A stretch of 64,000 nucleotides of DNA from Opitutaceae bacterium (GTDB lineage Bacteria; Verrucomicrobiota; Verrucomicrobiia; Opitutales; Opitutaceae): positions 1 through 64,000 of the forward strand of contig PLXR01000163.1 in the NCBI GenBank assembly GCA_003151495.1, given 5' to 3'. The notes below the pieces were generated by a model. The model did no database searches. It was not told the origin of the DNA and saw only the letters and a program-made list of their open reading frames with translations. Of this stretch, positions 53,239 through 61,944 are shown in pieces. Position 1 is the stretch's first letter. Each line of letters begins with the position of its first letter. The position numbers and the translations under genes were made by a program.

Positions 53239-53928
53239 TCAGAACCGGTAGCTCACTCCCGCCCGCAGGCCGAGGTCATTCGTGCTGTGCTGGTCGAGGA
53301 AGACGCCCAGCGAGGCATTCCACTCCCGGGTCAGCCTGTAGGTCGCCTTGACGCCGTAGTCCATCACGTGGTTCGGGATGTCTGCGAGGGGCTTCGCGTT
53401 GTTGTACAGGCGCGGTTCGTCCTGGAACTCCATGTACGGGGTGAGGGCCAGGTTCTTGAGTACCTGGAACTCCACGCCGCCAGTCAGCGTGTAAGCGGCC
53501 GAATTGCGCGAGACGCCCGCTGCGTCCTGCCAGGCCCAGCCGACGTCCGCTGTCACGAACGGCTTCCCCCAGCCCTCCGCGAGGAATCCCGTCACCCCGA
53601 GGAGCGCCTCGTTGCGCCGGTCCCTGTACCCGTTGGCCGAACCCGACAGGTAATCGTACCTGAAGTTGGCGTCCACGCCCCAGGCGCCCTGCCTGAGCAC
53701 GGCCCCGTTTGAGACGAACTCGAAGTCCCTGAGGTCCTTTGGCGCCCCGCCCTGTCGCACGCTTGCGACGCTCACCTCGGCGTAGCTCGCGCCGACAAGG
53801 CCCGGGCCCGGGTCGACCGCGGCGGCCTCCTGGGGCGTGGCTGGCGCATTCTGGGCGAACGCGGGAATGACCATCCCGAGCGCGAGCACGGAGATGAGGG
53901 AGGGTTTCAACAGTTTTATTTTCTTCAT
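53239..53928 (-). CDS. outer membrane beta-barrel protein
   Basis: A 229-residue exported protein: signal peptide MKKIKLLKPSLISVLALG ending near AFAQ, then alternating beta strands and a C-terminal strand ending GLRAGVSYRF with final Phe, as in outer membrane barrels. Strands such as NLALTPYMEFQDEP and GVKATYRLTREWNASLGV fit an eight- to ten-stranded barrel. Specific family not recognised. An AT-rich stretch with a poly-A run just upstream fits a strong promoter region. Start ATG 53928 is fixed by the signal peptide. Confidence 0.75.
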   Translation of the reverse strand: MKKIKLLKPSLISVLALGMVIPAFAQNAPATPQEAAAVDPGPGLVGASYAEVSVASVRQGGAPKDLRDFEFVSNGAVLRQGAWGVDANFRYDYLSGSANGYRDRRNEALLGVTGFLAEGWGKPFVTADVGWAWQDAAGVSRNSAAYTLTGGVEFQVLKNLALTPYMEFQDEPRLYNNAKPLADIPNHVMDYGVKATYRLTREWNASLGVFLDQHSTNDLGLRAGVSYRF

Positions 53929-54255
53929 TGTATCTTTTTTTTGGATATACCGGGCGTGCCCCGTGGATCCCGATCTCCTCTTGGACCGCGCCGGCGGGAA
54001 AAGTTCCACGGCCACGGCGGGCGGCTTGCCCGCAGCCCCTCGACCGCGCCGCGTCACCTTTTTTCCGGCCGGTGCGTCATGCTTGGAGGATGAACCCCCT
54101 GCGCACTTGCGAAGCGCCCCTTTCAACCGTACGCTGCCATCAGGTGCCGGCCGCCATGGGGCTAGCGGCCGGCGAAATCAGTCGGAACAGCGGCCATCCG
54201 CCCCATGTCAAAGGTGGGGGTGCACCCTGAGCAGAAATAAGGAGAATCCAAAGCC
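53929..54255. other. divergent intergenic region
   Basis: About 327 bases between the barrel protein and the YXWGXW protein genes. It holds an A/T run next to the barrel gene, a 9-bp inverted repeat GCCGGCCGC/GCGGCCGGC (54146-54173), and AAGGAG (54239-54244), the likely ribosome-binding site of the plus-strand gene. I see no further gene. Confidence 0.6.
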
Positions 54256-55023
54256 ATGAATACAAGAACCCGAGTCTCACTGGCTGGAGCCGCGGGCGTG
54301 CTGGGCCTGGTGATCGCGCTCGCGGCACCCGGGAGCGCGCTCGCAGAGAACCCCCCGGCCACCGCCGAGGGCCAGTATTCCGCGCCGCCGTCGCCCGCCT
54401 ACGTGTGGATGTCGGGCCACTGGAACTCGGACAACGGCCGATGGGCGTGGGTTGCCGCCCACTGGGAGCTGCCGCCCTCAAGGAGCGCGACCTGGGTCAC
54501 CGGCCACTGGGTTCCCCAGGCGGGCAGCTGGGTCTGGGCGAACGGCGCCTGGAACCTGTCGGAGCCGCCGCAGTCGCAGGAAGCCCCCCCTCAGCCTCCA
54601 GCCCAGGGCAGCTCCCCGGAGGCCCAATCCGTGCCGATGCCCTCGACCCCGCCGCCCCTGATCGGGGGCGCGTACGGGCCGGACGGGGTCGTCCGGGCAA
54701 TCGACCTGCCTCCCACCACCGCGGACTACGGTCCGATTGAGTACTCGGAGCCAGGCCCGGGATACAATTACTGGGCGGGAGACCCCTATTGGGCGGGCGA
54801 CTCGTTTCTGTGGGGATACCCCGGCCCCTACTTCGGACTCGGATGGGGACCCGCCTTCTACGAAGGCTACTACGGGCGCGGCTTCCGCGGCGGCGGGCGG
54901 GAACACGGCCATGGAGGCCACCCGCCGGGCGCACATGGGGGAAACCCAGGGCATGGGGGCGGCCAGTACGGCGGGCACTCGGCGACCTCGCCCGGCGGCC
55001 ACGACCGCGGACACTCGCACTAG
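54256..55023 (+). CDS. YXWGXW repeat-containing exported protein
   Basis: A 255-residue protein with a signal peptide (cleavage near SALA), then repeated Trp-rich units: WMSGHWNSDNGRW, WVTGHWVPQ and WVWANGAW (about 50-95), as in YXWGXW repeat proteins. A proline-rich linker follows, then Tyr/Gly/Trp-rich sequence, ending in a His/Gly-rich tail (GGHDRGHSH) that could bind metal. Function of the family is not known. AAGGAG lies 11 bases before the ATG. Confidence 0.8.
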   Translation: MNTRTRVSLAGAAGVLGLVIALAAPGSALAENPPATAEGQYSAPPSPAYVWMSGHWNSDNGRWAWVAAHWELPPSRSATWVTGHWVPQAGSWVWANGAWNLSEPPQSQEAPPQPPAQGSSPEAQSVPMPSTPPPLIGGAYGPDGVVRAIDLPPTTADYGPIEYSEPGPGYNYWAGDPYWAGDSFLWGYPGPYFGLGWGPAFYEGYYGRGFRGGGREHGHGGHPPGAHGGNPGHGGGQYGGHSATSPGGHDRGHSH

Positions 55024-55032
55024 GCGCCCAAA

Positions 55033-55974
55033 TTACTTTTCCGGAACGACGCCGAGGGTCTTCACGTCGCCGATGTCGACACGCCCCAGTGGCAGCGGCT
55101 TGCGCAGGAGCCCCTGGCTGTCCTTGCCGAAGAACTGCGAGCCGTACTTGACCATTGCAGGCAGGACCTTGCCGAAGTCGGTGCCGCGCTCGCGGACGCT
55201 CATGCGGGTGACCCAGAGCAGCTTGTGTTTCTTGTGCTTCCAGAGCTCCTGGAAGTCATAGGCCATCAGGACCACGAGGTAGCGGTTCTCCTCGATCTCG
55301 GAGATCAGGTCCTGGTGCCTCAGGCGGAACGCCGTCATCTCGAGGCTCGCCGAGGCCGCGAGTTCGCCATCGTAGCCCAGGAGCGCGGCGTTCTGGGCGT
55401 CGATCTGGTTGCGAAGGTTGTTTTCGGCCGACACCGCGGCCAGGGCCCCCGAAAAGGCGTTTTCCCTGGCGGACTGCTCGACCGCAGCGGCATTCGCGCT
55501 GCCCGGTGAAACGTGGTTGTTGCCCGAGGGGGGCGGCGGGGGCGGCGGGGGCGGCCCGACCTGGTTTGACTGGAGATTCTGGAAGGCCACGGAACTTGAG
55601 GAGTTCTCCGTCCCGCTGGTCTTGCCCCAGTAGATCATGATCAGGATCCTCGTGTCGTTCGGATCGCGCTCGCCCGCGGAGACGTATTTCTGCTCCGCCA
55701 GCGGCACCGCAACGATCTTCGCCAGCTCCAGGAACGACAGCTTGTCCACCGAGTCGTCTCGCATCGGCCCCGCCAGGTGACCGCCCTCGCCAAACGTGTA
55801 GCTTTCGGGCAGGAGCGATCCGTCCGGCAGCCTCGCCCGCGCATAGTCGTCGCTGACCAGCGAGTACACGGCGGTGATCACCCCGTCGTCCGCGCGGGCC
55901 CGCGTCGCCGCGGCGCAGCACGCCGCGGTGACGATCAGCCGGCAGAGCCCGCGCGTGACGTCGGGAGTCTTCAT
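55033..55974 (-). CDS. exported protein of unknown function
   Basis: A 313-residue protein with a signal peptide (MKTPDVTRGLCRLIVTAACC, cleavage near ARA). It has a proline run of nine residues (about 140-148) between two domains. The C-terminal half is helical (ENAFSGALAAVSAENN) and contains YLVVLMAYDFQELWKHKKHKLLWVTRMSVRERGTDF in consecutive parts, which looks conserved. I do not recognise the family. It converges on the YXWGXW gene with 9 bases between stops. Confidence 0.6.
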   Translation of the reverse strand: MKTPDVTRGLCRLIVTAACCAAATRARADDGVITAVYSLVSDDYARARLPDGSLLPESYTFGEGGHLAGPMRDDSVDKLSFLELAKIVAVPLAEQKYVSAGERDPNDTRILIMIYWGKTSGTENSSSSVAFQNLQSNQVGPPPPPPPPPSGNNHVSPGSANAAAVEQSARENAFSGALAAVSAENNLRNQIDAQNAALLGYDGELAASASLEMTAFRLRHQDLISEIEENRYLVVLMAYDFQELWKHKKHKLLWVTRMSVRERGTDFGKVLPAMVKYGSQFFGKDSQGLLRKPLPLGRVDIGDVKTLGVVPEK

Positions 55975-56118
55975 GCTATCCTTTGATGGGGTCAAAGCTT
56001 GCCACGCACAACACCCATGTGGGCCGTTTCCCTTCACCCTCCGGGGGAAGCCGGCCCCTTCCGGCCGCTCCCGCGTTAGAAATCGCCTTTTTTCGGCCCT
56101 CGCCCATTTCCTTGGAGC

Positions 56119-56280
56119 GTGAACAAGCTCTGCATCTTCGTCGGAACGATGGTGGGAGGCTACGTCGGGGGCTTCCTTGGCTCCGGATTCGGTCTCATGA
56201 CCGAGATCGTGACGAGCGGGATCGGGAGCATGGTCGGGGTCTACCTCGGCTGGAAGCTAGCCCAGCGGATAGAGCGCTAG
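56119..56280 (+). CDS. small glycine-rich membrane protein
   Basis: A 53-residue frame beginning MNKLCIFVGTMVGGYVGG, with two hydrophobic Gly-rich helices (about 4-26 and 33-47) and a basic end WKLAQRIER. The start is GTG with GGAG only 1 base upstream; ATG 56149 would remove the first helix. Codon use and the conserved-looking glycine pattern suggest a real gene. Its end overlaps the converging CDF gene by 4 bases. Function unknown. Confidence 0.6.
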   Translation: MNKLCIFVGTMVGGYVGGFLGSGFGLMTEIVTSGIGSMVGVYLGWKLAQRIER

Positions 56281-57200
56281 GCTCCGGGTCCCGTCCGGCC
56301 CAACAAGGTCGGCTCGACGTGGACCGTGACATCGGTAACCCGAAGCCGGGACGCGAGGAGCGTGTCCTTCACCGCGTGTGCGATCCCGTGGCCTTCGCGC
56401 ACGCTCAGGTCCCCGGGGACGCGAATCTGGATGTCGACCAGGTAGCTGAGGCCGCTCTTCCTGACGCGGCACTTGTCCAAGCTCGCGACTCCCGGCACGC
56501 GCGCGGCCAGGGCCCGGACCTCGTTCTCCATCTTGGCGGGGACCGCCATGTCCATCACCTCGTTGAGCGCCTTCTGGGAGATCTTCACCCCGTTGAACGC
56601 GATGACGACCGAGGCCGCGAGCGCCGCCCATCCGTCCGCCGCCCCGAATGCCGGGCCCCCGGCGACCGCGATCGATATCCCGATGAACGCGGCCGCGGAG
56701 GAGATCGCGTCGGAAAGGTGGTGCCACGCCTCGGCTCCAAGCGCGGTGCTGTCGGTGTCGCGCCCCACCGCGTCGAGGCGCCTCGAGAACACCACCTTGG
56801 TGGCGATGACCGCGGAAAGGATGAGGAGCGTCCACCAATGGGGCTGGCGTTGGGGATGCTGGATCTCGGCGACCGCGTGCCACCCCACCCCGGCGCTCGC
56901 GCCGAGGACCATGACCGCGGTCAGGAGCCCCGACACCGCCTCGGCCTTGCCGTGGCCGTACGGATGGTTGGCGTCGGGCGGCTGCGCCGCCCACTTGAAC
57001 CCCGTCCATATGAGGACCGATATCGCGATGTCGCACAGGGACTCGATCCCGTCGGCAACAAGCGCATAGGCGTCCCCTGCGATCCCTCCGGTTATCTTTA
57101 TCACCGCGAGGACCGCGTTGAGCGCCATGCCGCGCGCGATAAGCCTCGCGCCCCGGTTTGCCCGTTCGATGACCGCCGCGTGGTGTGCGGGAATGTTCAT
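56277..57200 (-). CDS. cation diffusion facilitator family transporter
   Basis: A 307-residue metal/proton antiporter of the inner membrane. Six membrane helices lie in the first ~205 residues. Signatures are ALVADGIESLCD, ANHPYGHGKAEAV and GAEAWHHLSDAISS, which carry His/Asp residues of the transport site. A C-terminal cytoplasmic ferredoxin-like domain follows (about 210-295). Probable substrates are Zn, Fe or Mn. An ABC/DUF3299 set lies close by. Confidence 0.92.
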   Translation of the reverse strand: MNIPAHHAAVIERANRGARLIARGMALNAVLAVIKITGGIAGDAYALVADGIESLCDIAISVLIWTGFKWAAQPPDANHPYGHGKAEAVSGLLTAVMVLGASAGVGWHAVAEIQHPQRQPHWWTLLILSAVIATKVVFSRRLDAVGRDTDSTALGAEAWHHLSDAISSAAAFIGISIAVAGGPAFGAADGWAALAASVVIAFNGVKISQKALNEVMDMAVPAKMENEVRALAARVPGVASLDKCRVRKSGLSYLVDIQIRVPGDLSVREGHGIAHAVKDTLLASRLRVTDVTVHVEPTLLGRTGPGA

Positions 57201-57288
57201 TGCGCGTCCGACGCTGGGGCGGCGCGCGGAAAATCACAACACCTCGCCGTTGACCCTGGCCCCATGCGCGCCATCATTCCCCCACGCC

Positions 57289-57744
57289 ATGTCCGCGCGA
57301 ACGAGCTCCCTGCCGCACGACCCGGTCAAGCAGTTCTCGGTGTTCGCCGAGAACCGGGTCGGCCGTCTCTACGACCTGACGAACCTCCTGAAGGAGCACA
57401 ACGTGCACGTCATGGCCATCACGGTCCTGGACACGACGGACAGCTCGATCATCAGGCTTGTCGTCGACGACCCCACCAAGACGCGCGAGCTGCTGGTGAA
57501 CAACGACTTGGCATATGGGGAATGCAACATACTTGCCGTCGAGCTGGCGGACGAGTCCGAGCTGAAGGGCGTCCTTGCAGCCCTCCTTGAGGCGGAGATC
57601 AACACGAACTATATCTACAGCTTCATCAAGCGGCCGGCCGAGCGCGCCGCGCTGGCCATCAGCGCCGAGGATCCCGAGACCGCCGCGCAGGCGCTCGGGC
57701 AGCGCGGCTTCAAGGTCCTCCAGCAAGGCGACATTTCGAGATAG
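57289..57744 (+). CDS. tandem ACT-domain protein
   Basis: A 151-residue cytoplasmic protein made of two ACT domains: KQFSVFAENRVGRLYDLTNLL (about 14-80) and the second from about 85. ACT domains bind amino acids or other small ligands. No enzyme domain is attached, so it may be a regulatory subunit. ATG 57289 begins just before the first ACT domain; an upstream ATG in another frame does not give this protein. The CDF gene diverges to its left. Confidence 0.85.
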   Translation: MSARTSSLPHDPVKQFSVFAENRVGRLYDLTNLLKEHNVHVMAITVLDTTDSSIIRLVVDDPTKTRELLVNNDLAYGECNILAVELADESELKGVLAALLEAEINTNYIYSFIKRPAERAALAISAEDPETAAQALGQRGFKVLQQGDISR

Positions 57745-57777
57745 GCGCACCACGCCGGGCAGGATGCCGCGGGACTC

Positions 57778-58281
57778 CTACTCCGCGACCTGCCCGGGCC
57801 CCTCGGCGTCGAGCTCGTAGATTCCCGTCATGTACCCGCTCTCAAACATCGGGCTGACCTTGAACACCCCGCGGAACGATATGGGAACGTCCTGGGTGAT
57901 CGGGACCCCCTTCGCGACCCTGACCACTACCCAGTCGTTCATGTTGGGCACGGTGCCGTAGCAGCACGCCATCTGGTTCGCCATCAGCAGGAATTCGACG
58001 GCCCTGCCGTTGTCGAGCTTGGTGGGGAGCATGAATCCCGTGACGACGGCCTCCCGCCCGCTCCAGCCCTTAACGGCGGCGGGAATCTGATCCTCGCCGG
58101 TCGGGGGCGCGGCCTTCGGGCTCGCCAGGGGATCGTACTCGGGCGCGACAAACTTGAAGCTCGATAGGAGGTCGAAACCGAGCCTCAGGTAGGCCCCGTC
58201 CATCTGCGGCGCCGGGACCTGCGGCTGCGCCCCGCGGAGCGCGAGGGGCAGGACGGCGAGGACTAGGAGCAGGCGCTTCAC
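57778..58281 (-). CDS. DUF3299 exported protein
   Basis: A 167-residue protein with a signal peptide (MKRLLLVLAVLPLALRG). The mature part contains VVTGFMLPTKLDNGRAVEFLLM and the conserved cysteine pair in ANQMACCYG, marks of DUF3299. It follows an ABC permease gene by 61 bases on the same strand. DUF3299 proteins are found with FtsX/LolD-like ABC genes in zinc-responsive operons of Vibrio; a metal role here is inferred from that context. Confidence 0.8.
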   Translation of the reverse strand: MKRLLLVLAVLPLALRGAQPQVPAPQMDGAYLRLGFDLLSSFKFVAPEYDPLASPKAAPPTGEDQIPAAVKGWSGREAVVTGFMLPTKLDNGRAVEFLLMANQMACCYGTVPNMNDWVVVRVAKGVPITQDVPISFRGVFKVSPMFESGYMTGIYELDAEGPGQVAE

Positions 58282-58342
58282 TTCCCCACGCTACCACAAG
58301 AGCCCTTCCCGTCAAAGGGCCGTTTGCCGCCGGAGGGCGCGC

Positions 58343-59548
58343 CTAGGACACCGGCGCCAGGTTCTCGGCGACCGGAAGTCGGTAGGCCTTCAGGGCGGGG
58401 ATGATCCCGCCCAGGGCGCACAGGGCCACGAGGCCGGCCGGGGCCAGCGCGAGCACGGGATGGAGCTCGCCGAGCGGGAGCACGACGCCCGTCTGCGCGC
58501 GGATCACCCGGGCCACCGCGGCGAAGAGGACGAAATAGACCCCGAATCCCGCGAGGGCCCCGAGCGCGCCGATGCAGGCGGACTCCGCCACCACGGCCCC
58601 GAAGACCAGGCGGCGGCGGGCCCCCAGGGCACGCAGGATCGCGATGTCACGCTTCCGGGCGTTCATGGAGTTGTAGATGCTCGCGAGGACCGATGCCGAT
58701 GCCACCAGGGCCACGAGGTAGGCCACCAGCGCGAGCACGCGGTCGAACCAGCTTATCTTGTCGAAGAGCTCCGCCAGGATCGCGCCGACCGGGTACGCCA
58801 GGGTAAGCCGGTTCCCCTGCTTGTTGATCATGATGTCCAGCATGAAGCCAGCCGTCGGGGAATGAAGCTTCAGGAGGACGGCGCTGATGTCCGTGGCGGC
58901 GCGGGGATCGTGACCGCTCATGGTCTGCACGCCCTTGATCGGGACCAGGATGACCCGGTCGAGCGGTGTGCCGGTGGGCCTGAGGATCCCGACGACGGTG
59001 AAAAGGTCCGCGTGCTGGGCCGCCGGGTCGTAGGAAAGCCCGTGGAACGGGTGGAAGGTGTCGCCCACCGCCAGCCGGAGCATGGCCGCGGCGAAGCTCC
59101 CGACGACGGCCTCGCGCGCCTCGGGCGAGAAGGCCCGGCCGCCTTCGGCGAAGCCGTACCGCAACCCGGGCGCGTATTCCACATCGGTGAATATCCCCGG
59201 GACCGTGCCCACAATCCTGTAGCCCCTGAGGTTGTCGCCGACGGCGATCGGGATGGCGGTCTTCACGGCCGGGTGCCTGCGGATGAACTCGTAGTCCTGC
59301 CACGAAAGGTTCCCGGGAGACGCCTCCAGGTGGAAGATCGCGTTGAGGACGAGCTGGAGCTTGGAGCCGCGGGCCCCCAGAACCGCATCGAAGGCCGTGG
59401 TCGTGCGCAGGAATGACTTCTGGGCCTGGGCCTTGACCATCCAGACGCTCATGAGGAGCCCGCCGGCGAGCGCCAGGCTCCCCGCGGTCACGAGGGTCGA
59501 GAAGGCGTGCTGCCTCAGGCTCCGGTAGACTATGAGGAGGAGCGTCAC
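58343..59548 (-). CDS. FtsX-like ABC transporter permease
   Basis: A 401-residue permease: N-terminal helix (about 18-40), a large periplasmic MacB_PCD-like domain, then three helices of an FtsX domain with [18 protein letters not shown]. Its start overlaps the ATPase stop (ATGA). With that ATPase and the DUF3299 protein it forms a three-gene operon, probably involved in envelope or metal-related transport. Substrate unknown. Confidence 0.88.
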   Translation of the reverse strand: MTLLLIVYRSLRQHAFSTLVTAGSLALAGGLLMSVWMVKAQAQKSFLRTTTAFDAVLGARGSKLQLVLNAIFHLEASPGNLSWQDYEFIRRHPAVKTAIPIAVGDNLRGYRIVGTVPGIFTDVEYAPGLRYGFAEGGRAFSPEAREAVVGSFAAAMLRLAVGDTFHPFHGLSYDPAAQHADLFTVVGILRPTGTPLDRVILVPIKGVQTMSGHDPRAATDISAVLLKLHSPTAGFMLDIMINKQGNRLTLAYPVGAILAELFDKISWFDRVLALVAYLVALVASASVLASIYNSMNARKRDIAILRALGARRRLVFGAVVAESACIGALGALAGFGVYFVLFAAVARVIRAQTGVVLPLGELHPVLALAPAGLVALCALGGIIPALKAYRLPVAENLAPVS

Positions 59549-60222
59549 GGCGCGTGCGCCGCGGCGGCGGCGTTGAGCGTCGTGAAGTCCTCGACGCTCC
59601 CGAACTCGGCGAGGACCCCCTCGTCGTGGCTCACGAGAAGGAGCGACGCGCCGCTCTCCCTGCAGGCCTCACGGATGAGCGCGATGGCCTCCCGCGAGTT
59701 GCGACGGTCCAGGTTGCCCGTGGGCTCGTCGGCGAGCACGAGGGCCGGCCGGTTGGCGAGCGCGCGAGCGACGGCGACGCGCTGCTGCTGGCCGGTCGAA
59801 AGCTGCCTCGGGAAGTGGTCCAGGCGGTTCCCGAGGCCCACGCGGCCGAGGAGCTCCCTGGCCCGCCGGTGATCGGCGCCGGCCGGCGAGAAGCTCATGC
59901 CGAGGACGACGTTCTCCATCACCGTGTATCCCTGGAGGAGGTTGAACGTCTGGAATATATAGCCCAGCTTCGCGGCCCTCAGCCGGTCGCGCGCGGGCTC
60001 CGGGAGGGAGGCCATGTCGGCGCCGTCGATCCCGATCCGGCCCGAGTCCGCCGCGAGGATCCCGGCCACGAGGTTGAGGAAGGTCGTCTTCCCGCACCCG
60101 CTCTCGCCCCGGAGCGCGCGCTCGGCCCCCGCGGCCAGCGAGAACCGCCCGATACGGACGACCTCGACCCGCGCCCCGTCGGGCCCGGGATACGACTTGC
60201 ACAGGTTTTCGACCTCAAGCAT
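59545..60222 (-). CDS. ABC transporter ATP-binding protein (LolD-like)
   Basis: A 225-residue ATPase with Walker [11 protein letters not shown]-loop FQTFNLLQG, signature [15 protein letters not shown], Walker [13 protein letters not shown] and switch VSHDE. The signature has Thr in place of the usual Gly (LSTGQ). ATG 60222 gives the normal N-terminus [13 protein letters not shown]; longer frames add unrelated residues. First gene of the ABC/DUF3299 operon. Confidence 0.92.
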   Translation of the reverse strand: MLEVENLCKSYPGPDGARVEVVRIGRFSLAAGAERALRGESGCGKTTFLNLVAGILAADSGRIGIDGADMASLPEPARDRLRAAKLGYIFQTFNLLQGYTVMENVVLGMSFSPAGADHRRARELLGRVGLGNRLDHFPRQLSTGQQQRVAVARALANRPALVLADEPTGNLDRRNSREAIALIREACRESGASLLLVSHDEGVLAEFGSVEDFTTLNAAAAAHAP

Positions 60223-60332
60223 GACCGGCCAAGGATGGGTCGGGCCGCGCCGATGCCAAACGTTTTGCGCCGGACGGGGATTCCCGGGAGGGGTTGCATC
60301 GCCGGGTGAAGTGGCCATGATCGGGGGATTCC

Positions 60333-61667
60333 ATGCCGTATGCCGCGTATGAGTTCGTGATCCTCGGGCTCCTGATCGTCGCCAACGGACTGATGACCGC
60401 GGCCGAGACCGCGTTCGTGTCGGCCCGCAAGGTGAAGCTCCTGAGGATGGCCGAGGCGGGCGGCGAGGGCGCCGGCGCCGCCCTGGTGATCGCGGAGCAT
60501 CCCGGCAGGTTCCTCGGGCTCGTGCAGTTCTGGCTGACCCTGACGTGCATCGTCGCAGGGGTGGCGCTGGTGTCCCCCGCCGCCCAGGAATTCGGGACCT
60601 GGTTCACGAGGTGGCCGGCGCTCGCGCCGTGGGCGGAGACAATCGGCCTTGTGGCGGGCACGCTCGGGATCAGCTCGGTCATGCTGCTTTTCGGGGAGCT
60701 CCTGCCCAAGCGGATCGTCCTTGCAAACCCGGAGCGCGCCGCGGCGATCCTCGGGCCGGCCATGCGCATGTTCTCGCGCGTCGTGAGCCCGTGCTCCGCC
60801 GTGCTCGGCCTGGCAAGCGAGGCCATCGCCACAGCCCTCGGGTTCCATCTCAGGCCGGTGTCCGAGACGGTGGGGGACGACGACGTGCGGGCGCTCGTCG
60901 AGCGCGGCCTCCACGCCGGCGTGTTCAAGCGCGCCAAGAAGGAGATGGTCGAGGGGGTGCTGTCCCTGGACAAGCTCCTCATCACGGCGATCATGACCCC
61001 CCGGGCCAAGATCGTGTTCCTCAACATCGACGACAACGAGGAGACCAACTGGAGGAAGATCGTGACGGGCGGGCACTCGTACTTCCCCGTCTACCAGAAG
61101 AACAGGGACCAGGTGGTCGGCATGGTGTCGGTCAAGGCGCTCTGGGCGAACTCCGCGATAGGCCTGCCCACGGCGCTCAAGAACCTGCTCGTGCCCCCGC
61201 TCATAGCTCCGGAGTCGATGACCGTCCTGCAGCTCCTGGAGCAGTTCAAGAAGACGGGCCGCCACACCGCGGTGGTCTCGGACGAGTTCGGCGCGGTGCA
61301 GGGCCTGGTCACGGTGATCGACGTGTTCGAGGCGATCGTGGGAGACCTGCCTGAGCCCGGGCACCGCAGCGAGTCCGGCGCGAAGCGCAGGGAGGACGGG
61401 TCGTGGCTGGTCGACGCGACGATGCCGATCGCCGAGCTCAAGTCCGTCCTGGGGATCAGGGAGCCGCTTCCGAACGAGGCCGAGGCGGAGTACAGGACGG
61501 CGGGGGGCTTCGTCGTGACCCAGTTCGGGCGCATTCCCGCGGTCGGCGACCGCTTCGAGTGGTCCGGCTGGCAGTTCGAGGTGGCCCAGATGGACCGCCG
61601 CAGGGTCGAGTCGCTCATCGTCGCCAGCACGACGCCGAAGGCTCCGGCCGCGAGGCAGGCCCAGTGA
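60333..61667 (+). CDS. CorC/HlyC-family membrane protein with CBS domains
   Basis: A 444-residue protein: DUF21/CNNM membrane domain with four helices (1-190; MTAAETAFVSARK, GELLPKRI), a pair of CBS domains (about 215-335; IMTPRAKIVFL, VVSDEFGAVQGLVT) and a C-terminal CorC_HlyC domain (about 355-430; EYRTAGGFVV). Relatives take part in magnesium or cobalt efflux. It is divergent from the ABC operon, with about 110 bases between. Confidence 0.92.
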   Translation: MPYAAYEFVILGLLIVANGLMTAAETAFVSARKVKLLRMAEAGGEGAGAALVIAEHPGRFLGLVQFWLTLTCIVAGVALVSPAAQEFGTWFTRWPALAPWAETIGLVAGTLGISSVMLLFGELLPKRIVLANPERAAAILGPAMRMFSRVVSPCSAVLGLASEAIATALGFHLRPVSETVGDDDVRALVERGLHAGVFKRAKKEMVEGVLSLDKLLITAIMTPRAKIVFLNIDDNEETNWRKIVTGGHSYFPVYQKNRDQVVGMVSVKALWANSAIGLPTALKNLLVPPLIAPESMTVLQLLEQFKKTGRHTAVVSDEFGAVQGLVTVIDVFEAIVGDLPEPGHRSESGAKRREDGSWLVDATMPIAELKSVLGIREPLPNEAEAEYRTAGGFVVTQFGRIPAVGDRFEWSGWQFEVAQMDRRRVESLIVASTTPKAPAARQAQ

Positions 61668-61737
61668 GCCCTGCCTGCGAATAACTTGTCGGCAAAGAGT
61701 CGTTGCGTTTGAGTCGGTCGCCGCCGACGTTTCGCGC

Positions 61738-61944
61738 ATGGCGGACACATGCAAGATGCCTTCACCGGAAAGCCAACCCGCATCCGGGGCCACGTCCTCC
61801 CGGACGAGGCCGGGCGAGCCGCTATTCAAGACGATCACGAGCGACGACTGGAAGCGCTCGCTCGACTTGGCGAGGCGGCAGCCAAATGCGATCTCCGAGC
61901 AGATTCGGACCGCGATCTCGTCCTCCTCGCGGAAGACGAAGTAA
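61738..61944 (+). CDS. small protein of unknown function
   Basis: A 68-residue hydrophilic frame with a Ser/Pro-rich N-terminus and a helical C-terminal half (FKTITSDDWKRSLDLARRQP). I do not recognise it. It overlaps the first ~200 bases of the kinase-like gene in another frame. Its amphipathic C-terminus looks more protein-like than the overlapping sequence of the kinase frame, so either or both may be translated. No clear ribosome-binding site. Confidence 0.45.
   Translation: MADTCKMPSPESQPASGATSSRTRPGEPLFKTITSDDWKRSLDLARRQPNAISEQIRTAISSSSRKTK

Noticed and set aside
53929-54230. Plus-strand frame of 100 codons in the divergent gap
   Set aside because: Low-complexity composition, no signal or domain, and it overlaps the expected promoter region.
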